Part shown: piece by piece, positions 1 through 6,890 of the stretch
Layout of the letters: every line of letters begins with the position of its first letter
Position numbering within the stretch: the stretch's first letter is position 1
Source: Anaerolineales bacterium
Lineage (GTDB): Bacteria; Chloroflexota; Anaerolineae; Anaerolineales; Villigracilaceae
Length of the DNA stretch: 9,473 nucleotides
Reading direction: 5' to 3'
NCBI GenBank assembly: GCA_017882065.1
Contig: JADGQD010000070.1
Span: 1-9,473 of the forward strand
Notes under the pieces: model-generated
The model's input: only the letters and a program-made list of their open reading frames with translations
What the model was told of the DNA's origin: nothing
Databases searched by the model: none
Made by a program: the position numbers and the translations under genes

Positions 1-708
1 ATTCCCGCACAGCCGATATTCGTTCCTCAGGAATTAAATAATTTTCACGCGAATTTGGATTGGCGATTTCCCCGCCTCACCGCTGCTCAGTGGTGGCTCC
101 TGCAGGAAACCTTCGTCTCCTTGCATGTCGAACTCGACTCCTTCCGGAAATATCGCCGCCGCAAGCCTCTGCCCGCCGATCGCATTCTCCTCGAAGGCAT
201 CCTGTACAAACTGGCAAGTGGTCTCCGCTGGCAGGATCTACGGGCCAATTACCCTGTGCGCCTCTGTCAGGACCTCTACCGGGCTCTCTACCGGTCGGGT
301 CGCATGCAGGCCATCTACGAGCAGCTCCATTCACATCTCAACGTCTATGGGGAGGCGACCCTGGACGAACTCGTCGAAAGGGGTTGCTTTGTGATCACAG
401 GGAATCGCGTTCATCTTTCACCGTCTGAAGAACTGACCTGGGAGAAATACACCGCCCTGCTTCTGCTCCAGCAGGCCTTCCATGCCCGTCGGGCTATCCA
501 ACGGGAAACGGACCTCGAACGTCGCCGCCGAGGCATCTTCTACCGTTTGCCTTCCCTCAGGCTTCCTTCGTCGGCTTGCTCGCTGCTAATGGGCCACCGT
601 GCGCCCGCCTCACCCCAAACAAGTGCCAAAGAATCAAATGGGCGGACTCTTCGCCCGCCCATTTATTCCTGCAATCTCAATCCGGATTATTTTTTTAAAA
701 TGATATAG
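1..708 (+). CDS. Orphan IS5-type transposase N-terminal-domain protein, 5' partial
   Basis: The frame is open to the left edge of the window and has no ATG in its first 18 codons, so the gene probably starts upstream; a TTG at 55 is the first alternative start. Residues about 21-115 of the visible part (TAAQWWLLQETF, then GILYKLASGLRWQDL, then CQDLYRALYRSGRMQAIYEQL) resemble the DUF4096-like N-terminal domain of IS4/IS5-family transposases, which is thought to help bind DNA. What follows (TLDELVERGCF, ELTWEKYTALLLLQQAF, an Arg-rich stretch) is not a DDE nuclease domain, so transposition activity is not expected from this protein. The last 40-50 codons look non-coding: they contain a 10-bp hairpin and run 22 bases into the opposing small membrane-protein gene. 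A frameshift near 530-545 would end the protein at a TAA at 587. It may be a degraded insertion-sequence fragment or a domesticated domain. Domain call moderate, end uncertain. Confidence 0.55.
   Translation: MPAQPIFVPQELNNFHANLDWRFPRLTAAQWWLLQETFVSLHVELDSFRKYRRRKPLPADRILLEGILYKLASGLRWQDLRANYPVRLCQDLYRALYRSGRMQAIYEQLHSHLNVYGEATLDELVERGCFVITGNRVHLSPSEELTWEKYTALLLLQQAFHARRAIQRETDLERRRRGIFYRLPSLRLPSSACSLLMGHRAPASPQTSAKESNGRTLRPPIYSCNLNPDYFFKMI
636..664. terminator. Hairpin between convergent genes, possible bidirectional terminator
   Basis: A perfect 10-bp stem (AAATGGGCGG at 636-645 pairs with CCGCCCATTT at 655-664) encloses a 9-base loop. It lies 22 bases past the stop of the minus-strand small membrane-protein gene. 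On that strand it is followed by a moderately T-rich stretch (GATTCTTT), so it could terminate the minus-strand transcripts. On the plus strand the T-tract is short (ATTTATT). Its position inside the open frame of the transposase-like ORF is one reason to doubt that ORF's tail. Confidence 0.5.
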
Positions 709-860
709 AGGGCGTGGATAATGCCGCCGATGCCAAAGAGGAACACCCACAGAGCCAGGTTGATCCAGAAATTCTTCGTGACCTTGTTGCCCTCGTGCAG
801 GTAGACGGCTAGAGGTGGGATGAAAAGAGCGATGATAATTTTTACTATTTGGTTATCCAT
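687..860 (-). CDS. PMP3/YqaE-family (UPF0057) small hydrophobic membrane protein
   Basis: This 57-residue protein is short enough to be missed by length-filtered gene finders. It begins MDNQIVKIIIALFIPPLAVYL and ends with a second hydrophobic helix (FWINLALWVFLFGIGGIIHA) and a short LYIILKK tail. The order, helix 1 with FIPPLAV, a short polar loop (HEGNKVTKNFW), then helix 2 with a Gly-rich IGGIIHA segment, is that of the PMP3/YqaE family of two-helix membrane proteins. Yeast and plant members are linked to membrane potential and salt or cold stress; bacterial roles are poorly defined. The start is well supported by an AAAGGAG SD about 7 bases before the ATG. The gene lies 50 bases downstream of the methylthiotransferase gene on the same strand. 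Its stop overlaps the opposing transposase-like frame by 22 bases. Family call confident, function not. Confidence 0.88.
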   Translation of the reverse strand: MDNQIVKIIIALFIPPLAVYLHEGNKVTKNFWINLALWVFLFGIGGIIHALYIILKK

Positions 861-909
861 GTAATTCTCCTTTATTTGATAGATTGAATGGAATGATCTT
901 ACAAAACTT

Positions 910-940
910 ATTATACAATATTTATCAACATTCCTGTCAG
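910..940 (-). promoter_or_regulatory. Possible promoter for the YqaE-type gene
   Basis: On the minus strand a perfect TATAAT (915 to 910) spans the last bases of the methylthiotransferase gene. CTGACA (940 to 935), one mismatch from TTGACA, lies 19 bases upstream of it. The spacing is longer than ideal. If used, it would give the small membrane-protein gene its own transcript with a leader of about 40 bases. Confidence 0.3.
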
Positions 941-2194
941 CCCATTTTCATATAAATCGGTAAGATGCACCGCCTCCACCCGGTTCCAGTATGGCTCCGG
1001 TGCAATTGCTGTCACACGCAAATAATTATCAGTCAACCCTTCGATTTGCCAGCCTTCATTTGTGAGGATGGATGCAGCCTCCCACAGGACAGGCATCGTT
1101 TTTCCGATGAATTTCCGGTGGTAGGATTCAGCGGAATCGGCCAGGACCGTCCGCAGGGCCGCGCTGCGGGCTTTGACCAATTTGCCGTGCACCTGTCCTT
1201 TCATGCGCGCCGCCGGGGTGCCGGGACGGGCCGAGTAGCTGAAAACGTGCCCCCCAGCGAAGTGCATGGACTTGACGAACTCCAGCGTCTCGGCAAACTC
1301 TTCGTCCGTCTCGCCGGGGAAACCGGCGATGACATCCGTGGTGATGGCAACCTCCGGGATGGCCGCCCGCGCCGACTGTACCAGCGCCGCGAAGCTGTCC
1401 GGCGCGGTCTTGCGGGCCATGCGTCTCAACACACGGTCACTCCCGGATTGCAGGGGCAGATGCAGATGGCGGCACAGGCGGGGATCGCACCACAGGCTGA
1501 AGAAATCCGCATCCAAATCCCAGGGTTCGAGCGAGGACAGGCGCAGACGGGGTGCAGATGTCCGGGCAAGGAGAGCAGAGACCAGGTCCGGGATGCGGCG
1601 GGCAGGCTGGAAGTCCAGCCCCCACGAGCCGAGATGGACGCCGGTCAGCACTATTTCCTGAGTCCCACCATCCAGGGCAGAACTGACATCAGCGACAATC
1701 TCCTCCACCGGGCGGGAACGCGAGGCACCGCGTGCCAGCCTCGTGATGCAAAAGGTGCAGACGTTGTCACATCCATCCTGAACTTTGATGAACGCCCGTG
1801 TGCGCAGGTGCAGACCGGGCAGCGGCTCACGGGCAATCGGCTCGAGGTCGAAGAACTCCTGTGGCAGGTTGAGCAGGTCGGCTGCCAGGCTCTCCTTTTG
1901 CAGGTTGGGGACGATGCGGGTCACACCGGGGAGCGACGCAGCCTTGTCCGGTTCAAGCGTGGCCCAGCAGCCGGTAACGACAATGTCGACCGCCCCCAAG
2001 CGTTTAGCCCGGCGGATGGCGGCGCGCGAATCCGAGGCGGCTTCGGCAGTGACGGTGCAGGTGTTGACCACCGCCAGGTCTGCTTCGGCGGCGGTGTCAA
2101 CAATCTCATGCCCGGCAGCCCGGAACTGACGGGCCAGGGATTCGATTTCCGCCTGGTTCAGGCGGCAGCCAATGGTATCGAGAAATATTTTCAT
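911..2194 (-). CDS. mtaB: tRNA t6A37 methylthiotransferase, MtaB-like radical SAM enzyme
   Basis: The protein is a methylthiotransferase of the MiaB/MtaB/RimO family: radical-SAM enzymes with two iron-sulfur clusters that add a methylthio group, for MtaB to t6A at position 37 of ANN-decoding tRNAs. Counting from the chosen ATG (427 residues), the N-terminal UPF0004 domain supplies C10 (TIGCRLNQAE), C46 (VVNTCTV) and C76 (VVTGCWA). The radical-SAM motif is C142-x3-C146-x2-C149 (GCDNVCTFCITRLARG), followed by LTGVHLGSWG, HLHLPLQSGSD and TDVIAGFPGET. A TRAM-like RNA-binding region occupies about 361-427. GCRLNQAE and the VHLGSWG pattern fit MtaB better than MiaB or RimO. A GTG at 2260 in the same frame would add 22 residues, but these derive from an AATTCGT-rich intergenic repeat and precede the family's usual MKIFLDTIGC start, so 2194 is preferred. 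No clear SD is visible. Confident of the family, fairly confident of the MtaB subgroup. Confidence 0.9.
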   Translation of the reverse strand: MKIFLDTIGCRLNQAEIESLARQFRAAGHEIVDTAAEADLAVVNTCTVTAEAASDSRAAIRRAKRLGAVDIVVTGCWATLEPDKAASLPGVTRIVPNLQKESLAADLLNLPQEFFDLEPIAREPLPGLHLRTRAFIKVQDGCDNVCTFCITRLARGASRSRPVEEIVADVSSALDGGTQEIVLTGVHLGSWGLDFQPARRIPDLVSALLARTSAPRLRLSSLEPWDLDADFFSLWCDPRLCRHLHLPLQSGSDRVLRRMARKTAPDSFAALVQSARAAIPEVAITTDVIAGFPGETDEEFAETLEFVKSMHFAGGHVFSYSARPGTPAARMKGQVHGKLVKARSAALRTVLADSAESYHRKFIGKTMPVLWEAASILTNEGWQIEGLTDNYLRVTAIAPEPYWNRVEAVHLTDLYENGLTGMLINIV

Positions 2195-2202
2195 AGTTTC
2201 GT

Positions 2203-2276
2203 TGTTCGTAATTCGTAAACTGGCCTTAAGGATGGGAACGATTAACCAATAACCTTTCACGAATTACAAATTACGG
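2203..2276. repeat. Imperfect AATTCGT inverted repeat between lipoprotein and mtaB genes
   Basis: GTAATTCGT at 2208-2216 pairs with ACGAATTAC at 2259-2267, a perfect 9-bp arm. Partial extension follows on both sides, including a second degenerate copy (AAATTACGG) at 2268-2275. The enclosed segment is about 42 bases. The element fills almost the whole gap between the two minus-strand genes and accounts for the spurious N-terminal extension of the mtaB frame. It could be a short intergenic repeat family or an mRNA hairpin. Confidence 0.45.
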
Positions 2277-2906
2277 TTTATAGACTACAAAATTATCAAA
2301 ACTCACATCCACGCCGGTTTCGTCAAACGCCCCGGTGATGAGACCGGCATCGCCACCGGAAAAATCGGCATCGTTGGTGATTGCGATGGCCTGGCCGTTG
2401 ACAGTTCCCGTCAGGGTATTCCCAATGCAGTCAAAACGCAGACGGTTGGGAGCGCTGCCCTGCACGATGGCAGCGCTGTACGCCATCATCTCCTGTCCGA
2501 GCAGGGAGGCCGATCCGTTTTTTATTTTGCCGATGGCATAGTAACCGTCACTGGAGATAATGAAAACGTAAAAATTATCCATATCCTGGAAGCGGCATAT
2601 CAGACCAAAGCGGTTGTACACTGGACCCGCCAGCCGGGTCGCATCCACCTCTATTTGTACATCCCCGTAAGTCTGCCCGGAGACAGCCCGTAGGTCATAG
2701 CCGGCTGACTGCACCAGCATCTGGTAGGTGCCGTCGGCGTATCCAAGGATGCCGTTCGCACTGACCGTCTGGGGCCAGCCGTTGGCAGGGTTGGAGAAAT
2801 CGTCGTGGTAGAGAGCCTCACCCGATTGTGTCACCAGCTCGGCAATCAAGGAGCTCTGGCAGGCGGTCAAAAAGACGACAAGGAACAAGCCGTGCAAGAT
2901 TTTCAT
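2271..2906 (-). CDS. Small exported lipoprotein, LamG/DUF1080-like beta-sandwich
   Basis: The 211-residue product begins with a short hydrophobic signal ending in a lipobox (LTAC, Cys16), so it should be lipidated and held outside the membrane. The remainder has the pattern of a concanavalin/LamG-like or DUF1080-like jelly-roll domain: a DDFSNPANGWP opening (about 35-45), repeated beta-strand segments (YNRFGLICRF, NFYVFIISSDGYYAIGKI), the asparagine-bearing NRLRFDCIGNTLTGTVNG stretch, and a closing VDVSFDNFVVYKP. These domains commonly bind carbohydrates, but no ligand can be inferred here and no catalytic residues are evident. It lies 45 bases downstream of the TPR gene and 76 bases upstream of mtaB, on the same strand. 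The ATG at 2906 is chosen because it directly precedes the signal peptide; the upstream GGGTGAGAG is at best a poor SD. Confident that it is a lipoprotein, moderate on the fold. Confidence 0.8.
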   Translation of the reverse strand: MKILHGLFLVVFLTACQSSLIAELVTQSGEALYHDDFSNPANGWPQTVSANGILGYADGTYQMLVQSAGYDLRAVSGQTYGDVQIEVDATRLAGPVYNRFGLICRFQDMDNFYVFIISSDGYYAIGKIKNGSASLLGQEMMAYSAAIVQGSAPNRLRFDCIGNTLTGTVNGQAIAITNDADFSGGDAGLITGAFDETGVDVSFDNFVVYKP

Positions 2907-2915
2907 AGATGGTTG

Positions 2916-2946
2916 CTCTCACCCGACCCTCTCCCTATGGGAGAAG
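2916..2946. repeat. CTCTCACCC / CCCTCTCCC REP-like intergenic element
   Basis: The 45-base gap between the TPR and lipoprotein genes consists largely of CTCTCACCCGACCCTCTCCC followed by TATGGGAGA. TCTCCC at 2930-2935 and GGGAGA at 2939-2944 form a 6-bp stem with a 3-base loop. This closely resembles a recurrent bacterial intergenic sequence of the form CCCTCACCC-AACCCTCTCCC, recognised from memory. In mRNA it places a stem-loop 23 bases before the lipoprotein start. Confidence 0.45.
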
Positions 2947-2951
2947 AAACT

Positions 2952-4349
2952 TTAGGGAAAATATTGCTCCAACAAACGCCCGGCCTGCCAGCCATAGGTT
3001 CCGTTGGGATCTAATGTCCTGGCCAGGCTGAGGTAAGAATAGGCCGAGAGGCGGTCGCCTGTTTGCATATAAACCAGTCCCAGGTGCAGGGCCGGGGCAG
3101 CCTGGGTGGGGCTCATTTGGACGGCCTTTTTCAAATAAGTTTCCGCAGCAGTGTAATCTTCCAGCAATAACTCCGCCTGACCGGCGAGGTCGTAGGACCG
3201 CCAGTCATTGGGGGCCAGGCCAACCAGTTTGCGCGCCGCAGGCAGACCGGTCACATCTACATCCACGTCGTTGGTCACACTGAAAGCTGCCAGCGCCCGC
3301 CAGGTTGAGGCGTCTGCCGGAGCCAGTTCGACCGCCTGGAAATAGTACACGTACGCGGCAACCAGGTCGCCAGTCTGTTCGGAGGCGCTGCCCAGAGCCA
3401 TCTGCCAACCGGGATTGTCTGGTTCCAGGTCCGCGGCCTTACGGAAGGCTGCCAGTGCGGCGTCTGGCTGTTCCTGGCGCTGCAAGTATAACCCGTACAG
3501 TCCCTGAACCATGGCCGACTCCGGGCCGAAGGTCAAGGCTTGTTCAATTTCGAGATAACCGTCCTGACCCTGTTGCTGCTCCGCCTCGCCAAGCCAGGCC
3601 CAGGCTTCGGCATAATTGAGGCGCCCGGCAATCGCATTGCGGAAGGCTTCAACAGCCAGGTCCCATTCGCCCAGCGCTCCCAGCGCACGCCCGGAGACCA
3701 GGAACTGGTAGGCGCGGTCATCCGAGAGAAAAGCGGTGTTCAGGGCGTTGCGAAGACTCTGCACGGGGATGTCCAAATCGGGATTGAGTTTGACGGCTTG
3801 CATCAATTCGGGCAGGGCTTGTTCGGGGTTGGTGGCGGTAAGCAGAAGGCCAAGAGTGTAGTGGGCGGCGGCATTCTCTGGCTCGAGGGCAATGTTTGCG
3901 CGCCAGTATTCGCTAGCCTCGACGAAGTTGCCCATTAAGCGCTCCGCGGATGCCAAATTACTGGTTGCCTGGGGAAGCGGCAAAGCCTTCTCCCAGGCTT
4001 TCACAGCCAATGATAGTTCCCCTTGCTTCTGGTAAGCCATGCCTAGATAGAGCCAGCCCCATTTGGAGATTGCATGGCGCTCAACGGCTTTATTAAAGAA
4101 GGTGATCGCGTTTTCTACATCGCCGTCTTGCATTGCCTTCACGCCCGCCTTTTCCCACAGGGACGGCATCCAGGGAATCCGCGCCGCGGCCGATGCGTAA
4201 GCCTGCGCGGCCTCCGCCTCGTTCCCCGCCGCGTCGTAACGATCTGCAGATCTCAGGTCCAGGGTACCGGCGATGGGTCGCGGAGCCAGGATGAGAGTCA
4301 ACAGGGCGATCAGGATCAGGACATGGTTCGGTTCGAACGTCTTCTTCAT
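2952..4349 (-). CDS. TPR-repeat protein with N-terminal membrane/signal segment
   Basis: The 465-residue protein has a positively charged start and one hydrophobic segment at about 9-25, so it is probably exported or anchored with the body outside. There is no lipobox. The rest is a chain of 34-residue-type helical repeats: for example AITFFNKAVERHAISKWGWL (81-100), YLGMAYQKQGELSLAVKAWE (101-120), an EWDLAVEAFRNAI unit near 228-240, a PDAALAAFRKAADLEPDNPG unit near 295-314, AAYVYYFQAVELAPADASTW (331-350) and YTAAETYLKKAVQMSPTQAA (399-418). TPR arrays are protein-binding scaffolds; no enzyme domain is visible and the partner cannot be read from the sequence. It is the first gene of the minus-strand run and is divergent from the histidine-kinase-like gene. 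A TATAAT lies only 13 bases before the ATG and there is no SD, suggesting an almost leaderless transcript. Confidence 0.85.
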   Translation of the reverse strand: MKKTFEPNHVLILIALLTLILAPRPIAGTLDLRSADRYDAAGNEAEAAQAYASAAARIPWMPSLWEKAGVKAMQDGDVENAITFFNKAVERHAISKWGWLYLGMAYQKQGELSLAVKAWEKALPLPQATSNLASAERLMGNFVEASEYWRANIALEPENAAAHYTLGLLLTATNPEQALPELMQAVKLNPDLDIPVQSLRNALNTAFLSDDRAYQFLVSGRALGALGEWDLAVEAFRNAIAGRLNYAEAWAWLGEAEQQQGQDGYLEIEQALTFGPESAMVQGLYGLYLQRQEQPDAALAAFRKAADLEPDNPGWQMALGSASEQTGDLVAAYVYYFQAVELAPADASTWRALAAFSVTNDVDVDVTGLPAARKLVGLAPNDWRSYDLAGQAELLLEDYTAAETYLKKAVQMSPTQAAPALHLGLVYMQTGDRLSAYSYLSLARTLDPNGTYGWQAGRLLEQYFP

Positions 4350-4546
4350 AATGTCAATAGCTATTATAAATCACGAAAATGGTTCTCTGGGAATTGCTGT
4401 GGCGATGGGGTAAATAGGGAACACCCCCGTATCTTTCCCTCTATTATGTACGGGAATTCCCAAAAACCCATGAAAATGGTATACCCACTCTGCCAATAAT
4501 GGTATAAACTTATGGGGAAGCAGTATAATCGCTCAGGCAGTTACCT
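4350..4546. promoter_or_regulatory. Divergent intergenic region with two candidate -10 boxes and a palindrome
   Basis: This 197-base region separates the divergent TPR and kinase-like genes. On the minus strand TATAAT (4368 to 4363) lies 13 bases before the TPR start. On the plus strand TATAAT (4524-4529) lies 17 bases before the kinase start. Neither has a convincing TTGACA partner. Between them are a perfect 10-bp palindrome GGGAATTCCC (4452-4461), an inverted pair CCCGTA (4426-4431) and TACGGG (4449-4454), and a direct repeat AATGGTATA (about 4474 and 4498). These could be operator sites, but no regulator can be named. Confidence 0.4.
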
Positions 4547-6889
4547 ATGAATCTATTCTTCAATCAAATTTTCACGCTCCTTACTACCCCTCCGGGGAAT
4601 CTCATCTACCACGTCCTGCTGGTGTTTACGATTGCCGGAACGCTGCAAGGAGCTATTCTTCTCCTGCGCTCCAGTCAATTTCCCCAGGCGCGGCGGACGG
4701 TATTCGGCCTCGGCATTTTACTCGGCCTTCAGGTTATCCTGTTCATTGTCAGCGGTCTGGCGTTGCAGGGATTGATCGACCCGAAAACGTTGTTGCCCCC
4801 GCTCGACCGGGCAGTAACGCTGCTGGCGCTGGTCTGGATTATCTGGCTGTGGGCTTTCCCTGAACCGGTGCGGTTGGCTGATTCTGCCACTGTACTGCTC
4901 AACTTACTTGTGCTGACCCTCTTTGGCCTGACACTGGCGTTCTGGGCGCGAAACCCGGGGACGAGTTTCAACGCCTCAACTTTCGAAATGATCTGGCAGG
5001 GCTTCAGCCTGGCAGTCGTTCTGCTTGGCATTCTGGGGTTGGCCATGCGCAGACCGAACGGCTGGGGCAATGGTCTGGCCATGTTGCTGCTGGCTTTTAT
5101 CGGGCACCTGCTCACCCTGATCTGGCCGATGGACGGCGACTTTCCCGGATTTGTCCGGCTGACCCAACTGGCCCTGTACCCCATCCTGCTGACGATTGTG
5201 CAGCGCTTCCCGACCTCCGCTTCAGTGCGTACGCCTGTTGTCGAGACTGACCACTCTGCCGCGCAACCCATCCAGGAACGGCGACGTTACACCACCGATC
5301 CCAAGACCCTCCACGCCCTGATGTCCCTGGCCGCCGAGGTCAGAGCTGACAAGATTGGCCTCGCCATGACGCGCGGCATTGCCCATGCCATGCTGGCCGA
5401 CCTGTGTTTCCTGGTCACCCTGGCCGAAGACAAGAGCCTTTCCATTGCCTGCGGCTATGACTTGATTCGCGAAGTGAACCTGGATGGCATAGCCGTCAAC
5501 AAAGATGCCATCCCCCTGCTCGCCAATGCCATCCAGCGCGGACGTCCGCTGCGTTTACCGGCCAGCAGTACCTCTCCAGACCTTAAGGGCCTGGGACAAA
5601 TGCTCGGCCTGACCAATACCGGCCACCTGTTGAGCGTCCCTATCGCCTCGCGCGAGCGCGGACCTCTGGGCGGCATCCTGATCCTATCTCCACATTCCAA
5701 CCGTCTTTGGAGCGCCGAAGACCAGGCCTTTCTCTCCCAAGTTTCATCCCTGTTCATCCCCATCCTGGAACGCGGCCAGCGCACCTTTCTTCTGGAGACC
5801 GAACGTGACAAGGCATATCAGGATGCCCAATTTGCGCAGGAACAGGCTGCGGAAGCAAAAAAGAAATACGAAGAGGCCGCCAAAGAATTGGAAATGGTGC
5901 ACGAAAAAGTTTCCCAGTCGCAGTTGCAGGCTGAGAACATGGCTGCCCTGCTGGTCATGCAGGAAGAATCCCAGAAAACGATTGAATCCTTGAAAACCCA
6001 AATCGAACAGATGCACCCGGCCGGAGAAGTTGGCAGCTTGCCCGGTGACTCCACACAATTGGAACATGAACTGCGCCAGGCCCTCGAAGAAATGGCGCGG
6101 ATGCAAAACGCGCTGGCAGATGCCAACGTAATAATCCTGAAACTGGAACAGCGTCCCAAAGCACCCATCACCAGTGAACAGGTGGAAGTCATCGCCTCCA
6201 TCTCTCAGGAATTGCGCCAGCCGATGTCTTCCATCATCGGCTACACCGATCTGCTGCTGGGCGAATCGGTCGGTATCCTCGGCGTTCTGCAGGGCAAGTT
6301 CATCGAGCGCATCAAAGCCTCCACCGAACGCATTGGCGGCCTGGTGGACGATCTGATCCAGATTACCAATCTGGAGACCGGCAAGATGGAATTCAAAGCA
6401 GAGTCAATTGACCTGAACCCAATCATTGACAATGCCATGGCCTACACCGGCACGCAGATCCGCGAAAAGAACATCACCTTGCGGCTGGATATTCCCGAGG
6501 CCTCACCGCACGTCCAGACCGACCGGGATGCCCTTCAGCAGATCTTTATCCACCTGCTCCAGAATGCCACCGCTGCCACCCAGACTGAAGGGATTATTAC
6601 CCTGCGGGTTCAGTTGCAGAGCGAGTCAAATGAGCACTTCATCTCCATCCAGGTGACGGATACCGGCGGAGGCATCTCTTCCGACGATATTCCACGCGTC
6701 TTCGCCCGCCGTTACCGGGCCGAACATTCCCTCATCCAGGGACTGGGAGATACCGGCGTCGGCCTCTCCATTGCCAAGGCGCTCACCGAAGCCCAAGGCG
6801 GCCGCATCTGGGTCGAGACTGAAGCAGGCAGCGGGTCCACTTTCAGCGTCCTGCTGCCAGTCCTGCTCGAGGCGGAAGAAGTGAAATAA
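4547..6889 (+). CDS. 7-TM/GAF histidine-kinase-like sensor lacking the phosphoacceptor His
   Basis: The 780-residue protein has about seven hydrophobic segments (about 18-40, 51-73, 88-104, 113-133, 150-167, 175-194, 205-220). Next come a GAF-like domain (about 252-410), a long charged coiled coil (about 412-535) and a C-terminal kinase core. The HATPase_c domain looks complete: N-box LLQNATAAT (N673), G1 box DTGGGI (705-710), F-box region RVFARRY, and G2 box GDTGVGLSIAKAL, ending in GSGSTFSVLLP. The HisKA-like helix pair is at about 544-610. Where histidine kinases have HELRTP, this protein has QELRQP: Gln554 replaces the phosphorylated His and Gln558 the conserved Thr/Asn. ATP binding is expected, but classical His autophosphorylation is not. 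It is the first gene of an apparent envelope operon with LysM and LCP genes, with no response regulator nearby. It could be a pseudokinase, a partner in a heterodimer, or an ATP-dependent conformational sensor. No SD is seen; the ATG is chosen because it directly follows the -10 box at 4524. Confidence 0.9.
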   Translation: MNLFFNQIFTLLTTPPGNLIYHVLLVFTIAGTLQGAILLLRSSQFPQARRTVFGLGILLGLQVILFIVSGLALQGLIDPKTLLPPLDRAVTLLALVWIIWLWAFPEPVRLADSATVLLNLLVLTLFGLTLAFWARNPGTSFNASTFEMIWQGFSLAVVLLGILGLAMRRPNGWGNGLAMLLLAFIGHLLTLIWPMDGDFPGFVRLTQLALYPILLTIVQRFPTSASVRTPVVETDHSAAQPIQERRRYTTDPKTLHALMSLAAEVRADKIGLAMTRGIAHAMLADLCFLVTLAEDKSLSIACGYDLIREVNLDGIAVNKDAIPLLANAIQRGRPLRLPASSTSPDLKGLGQMLGLTNTGHLLSVPIASRERGPLGGILILSPHSNRLWSAEDQAFLSQVSSLFIPILERGQRTFLLETERDKAYQDAQFAQEQAAEAKKKYEEAAKELEMVHEKVSQSQLQAENMAALLVMQEESQKTIESLKTQIEQMHPAGEVGSLPGDSTQLEHELRQALEEMARMQNALADANVIILKLEQRPKAPITSEQVEVIASISQELRQPMSSIIGYTDLLLGESVGILGVLQGKFIERIKASTERIGGLVDDLIQITNLETGKMEFKAESIDLNPIIDNAMAYTGTQIREKNITLRLDIPEASPHVQTDRDALQQIFIHLLQNATAATQTEGIITLRVQLQSESNEHFISIQVTDTGGGISSDDIPRVFARRYRAEHSLIQGLGDTGVGLSIAKALTEAQGGRIWVETEAGSGSTFSVLLPVLLEAEEVK

Positions 6890-6890
6890 A

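Noticed and set aside
965..2218. 417-codon plus-strand open frame opposite mtaB
   Set aside because: It is a shadow of the high-GC mtaB coding strand: the minus-strand frame carries all radical-SAM cysteines and motifs, while the plus-strand translation has no recognisable domain.
2195..2260. Upstream GTG start for mtaB giving 22 extra residues
   Set aside because: The extension is encoded by an AATTCGT repeat element, has no SD, and precedes the typical family N-terminus.
4074..4499. 141-codon plus-strand frame across the TPR start and the intergenic region
   Set aside because: It lies mainly antisense to clear TPR repeats, has no SD, and its translation is low-complexity without a domain.
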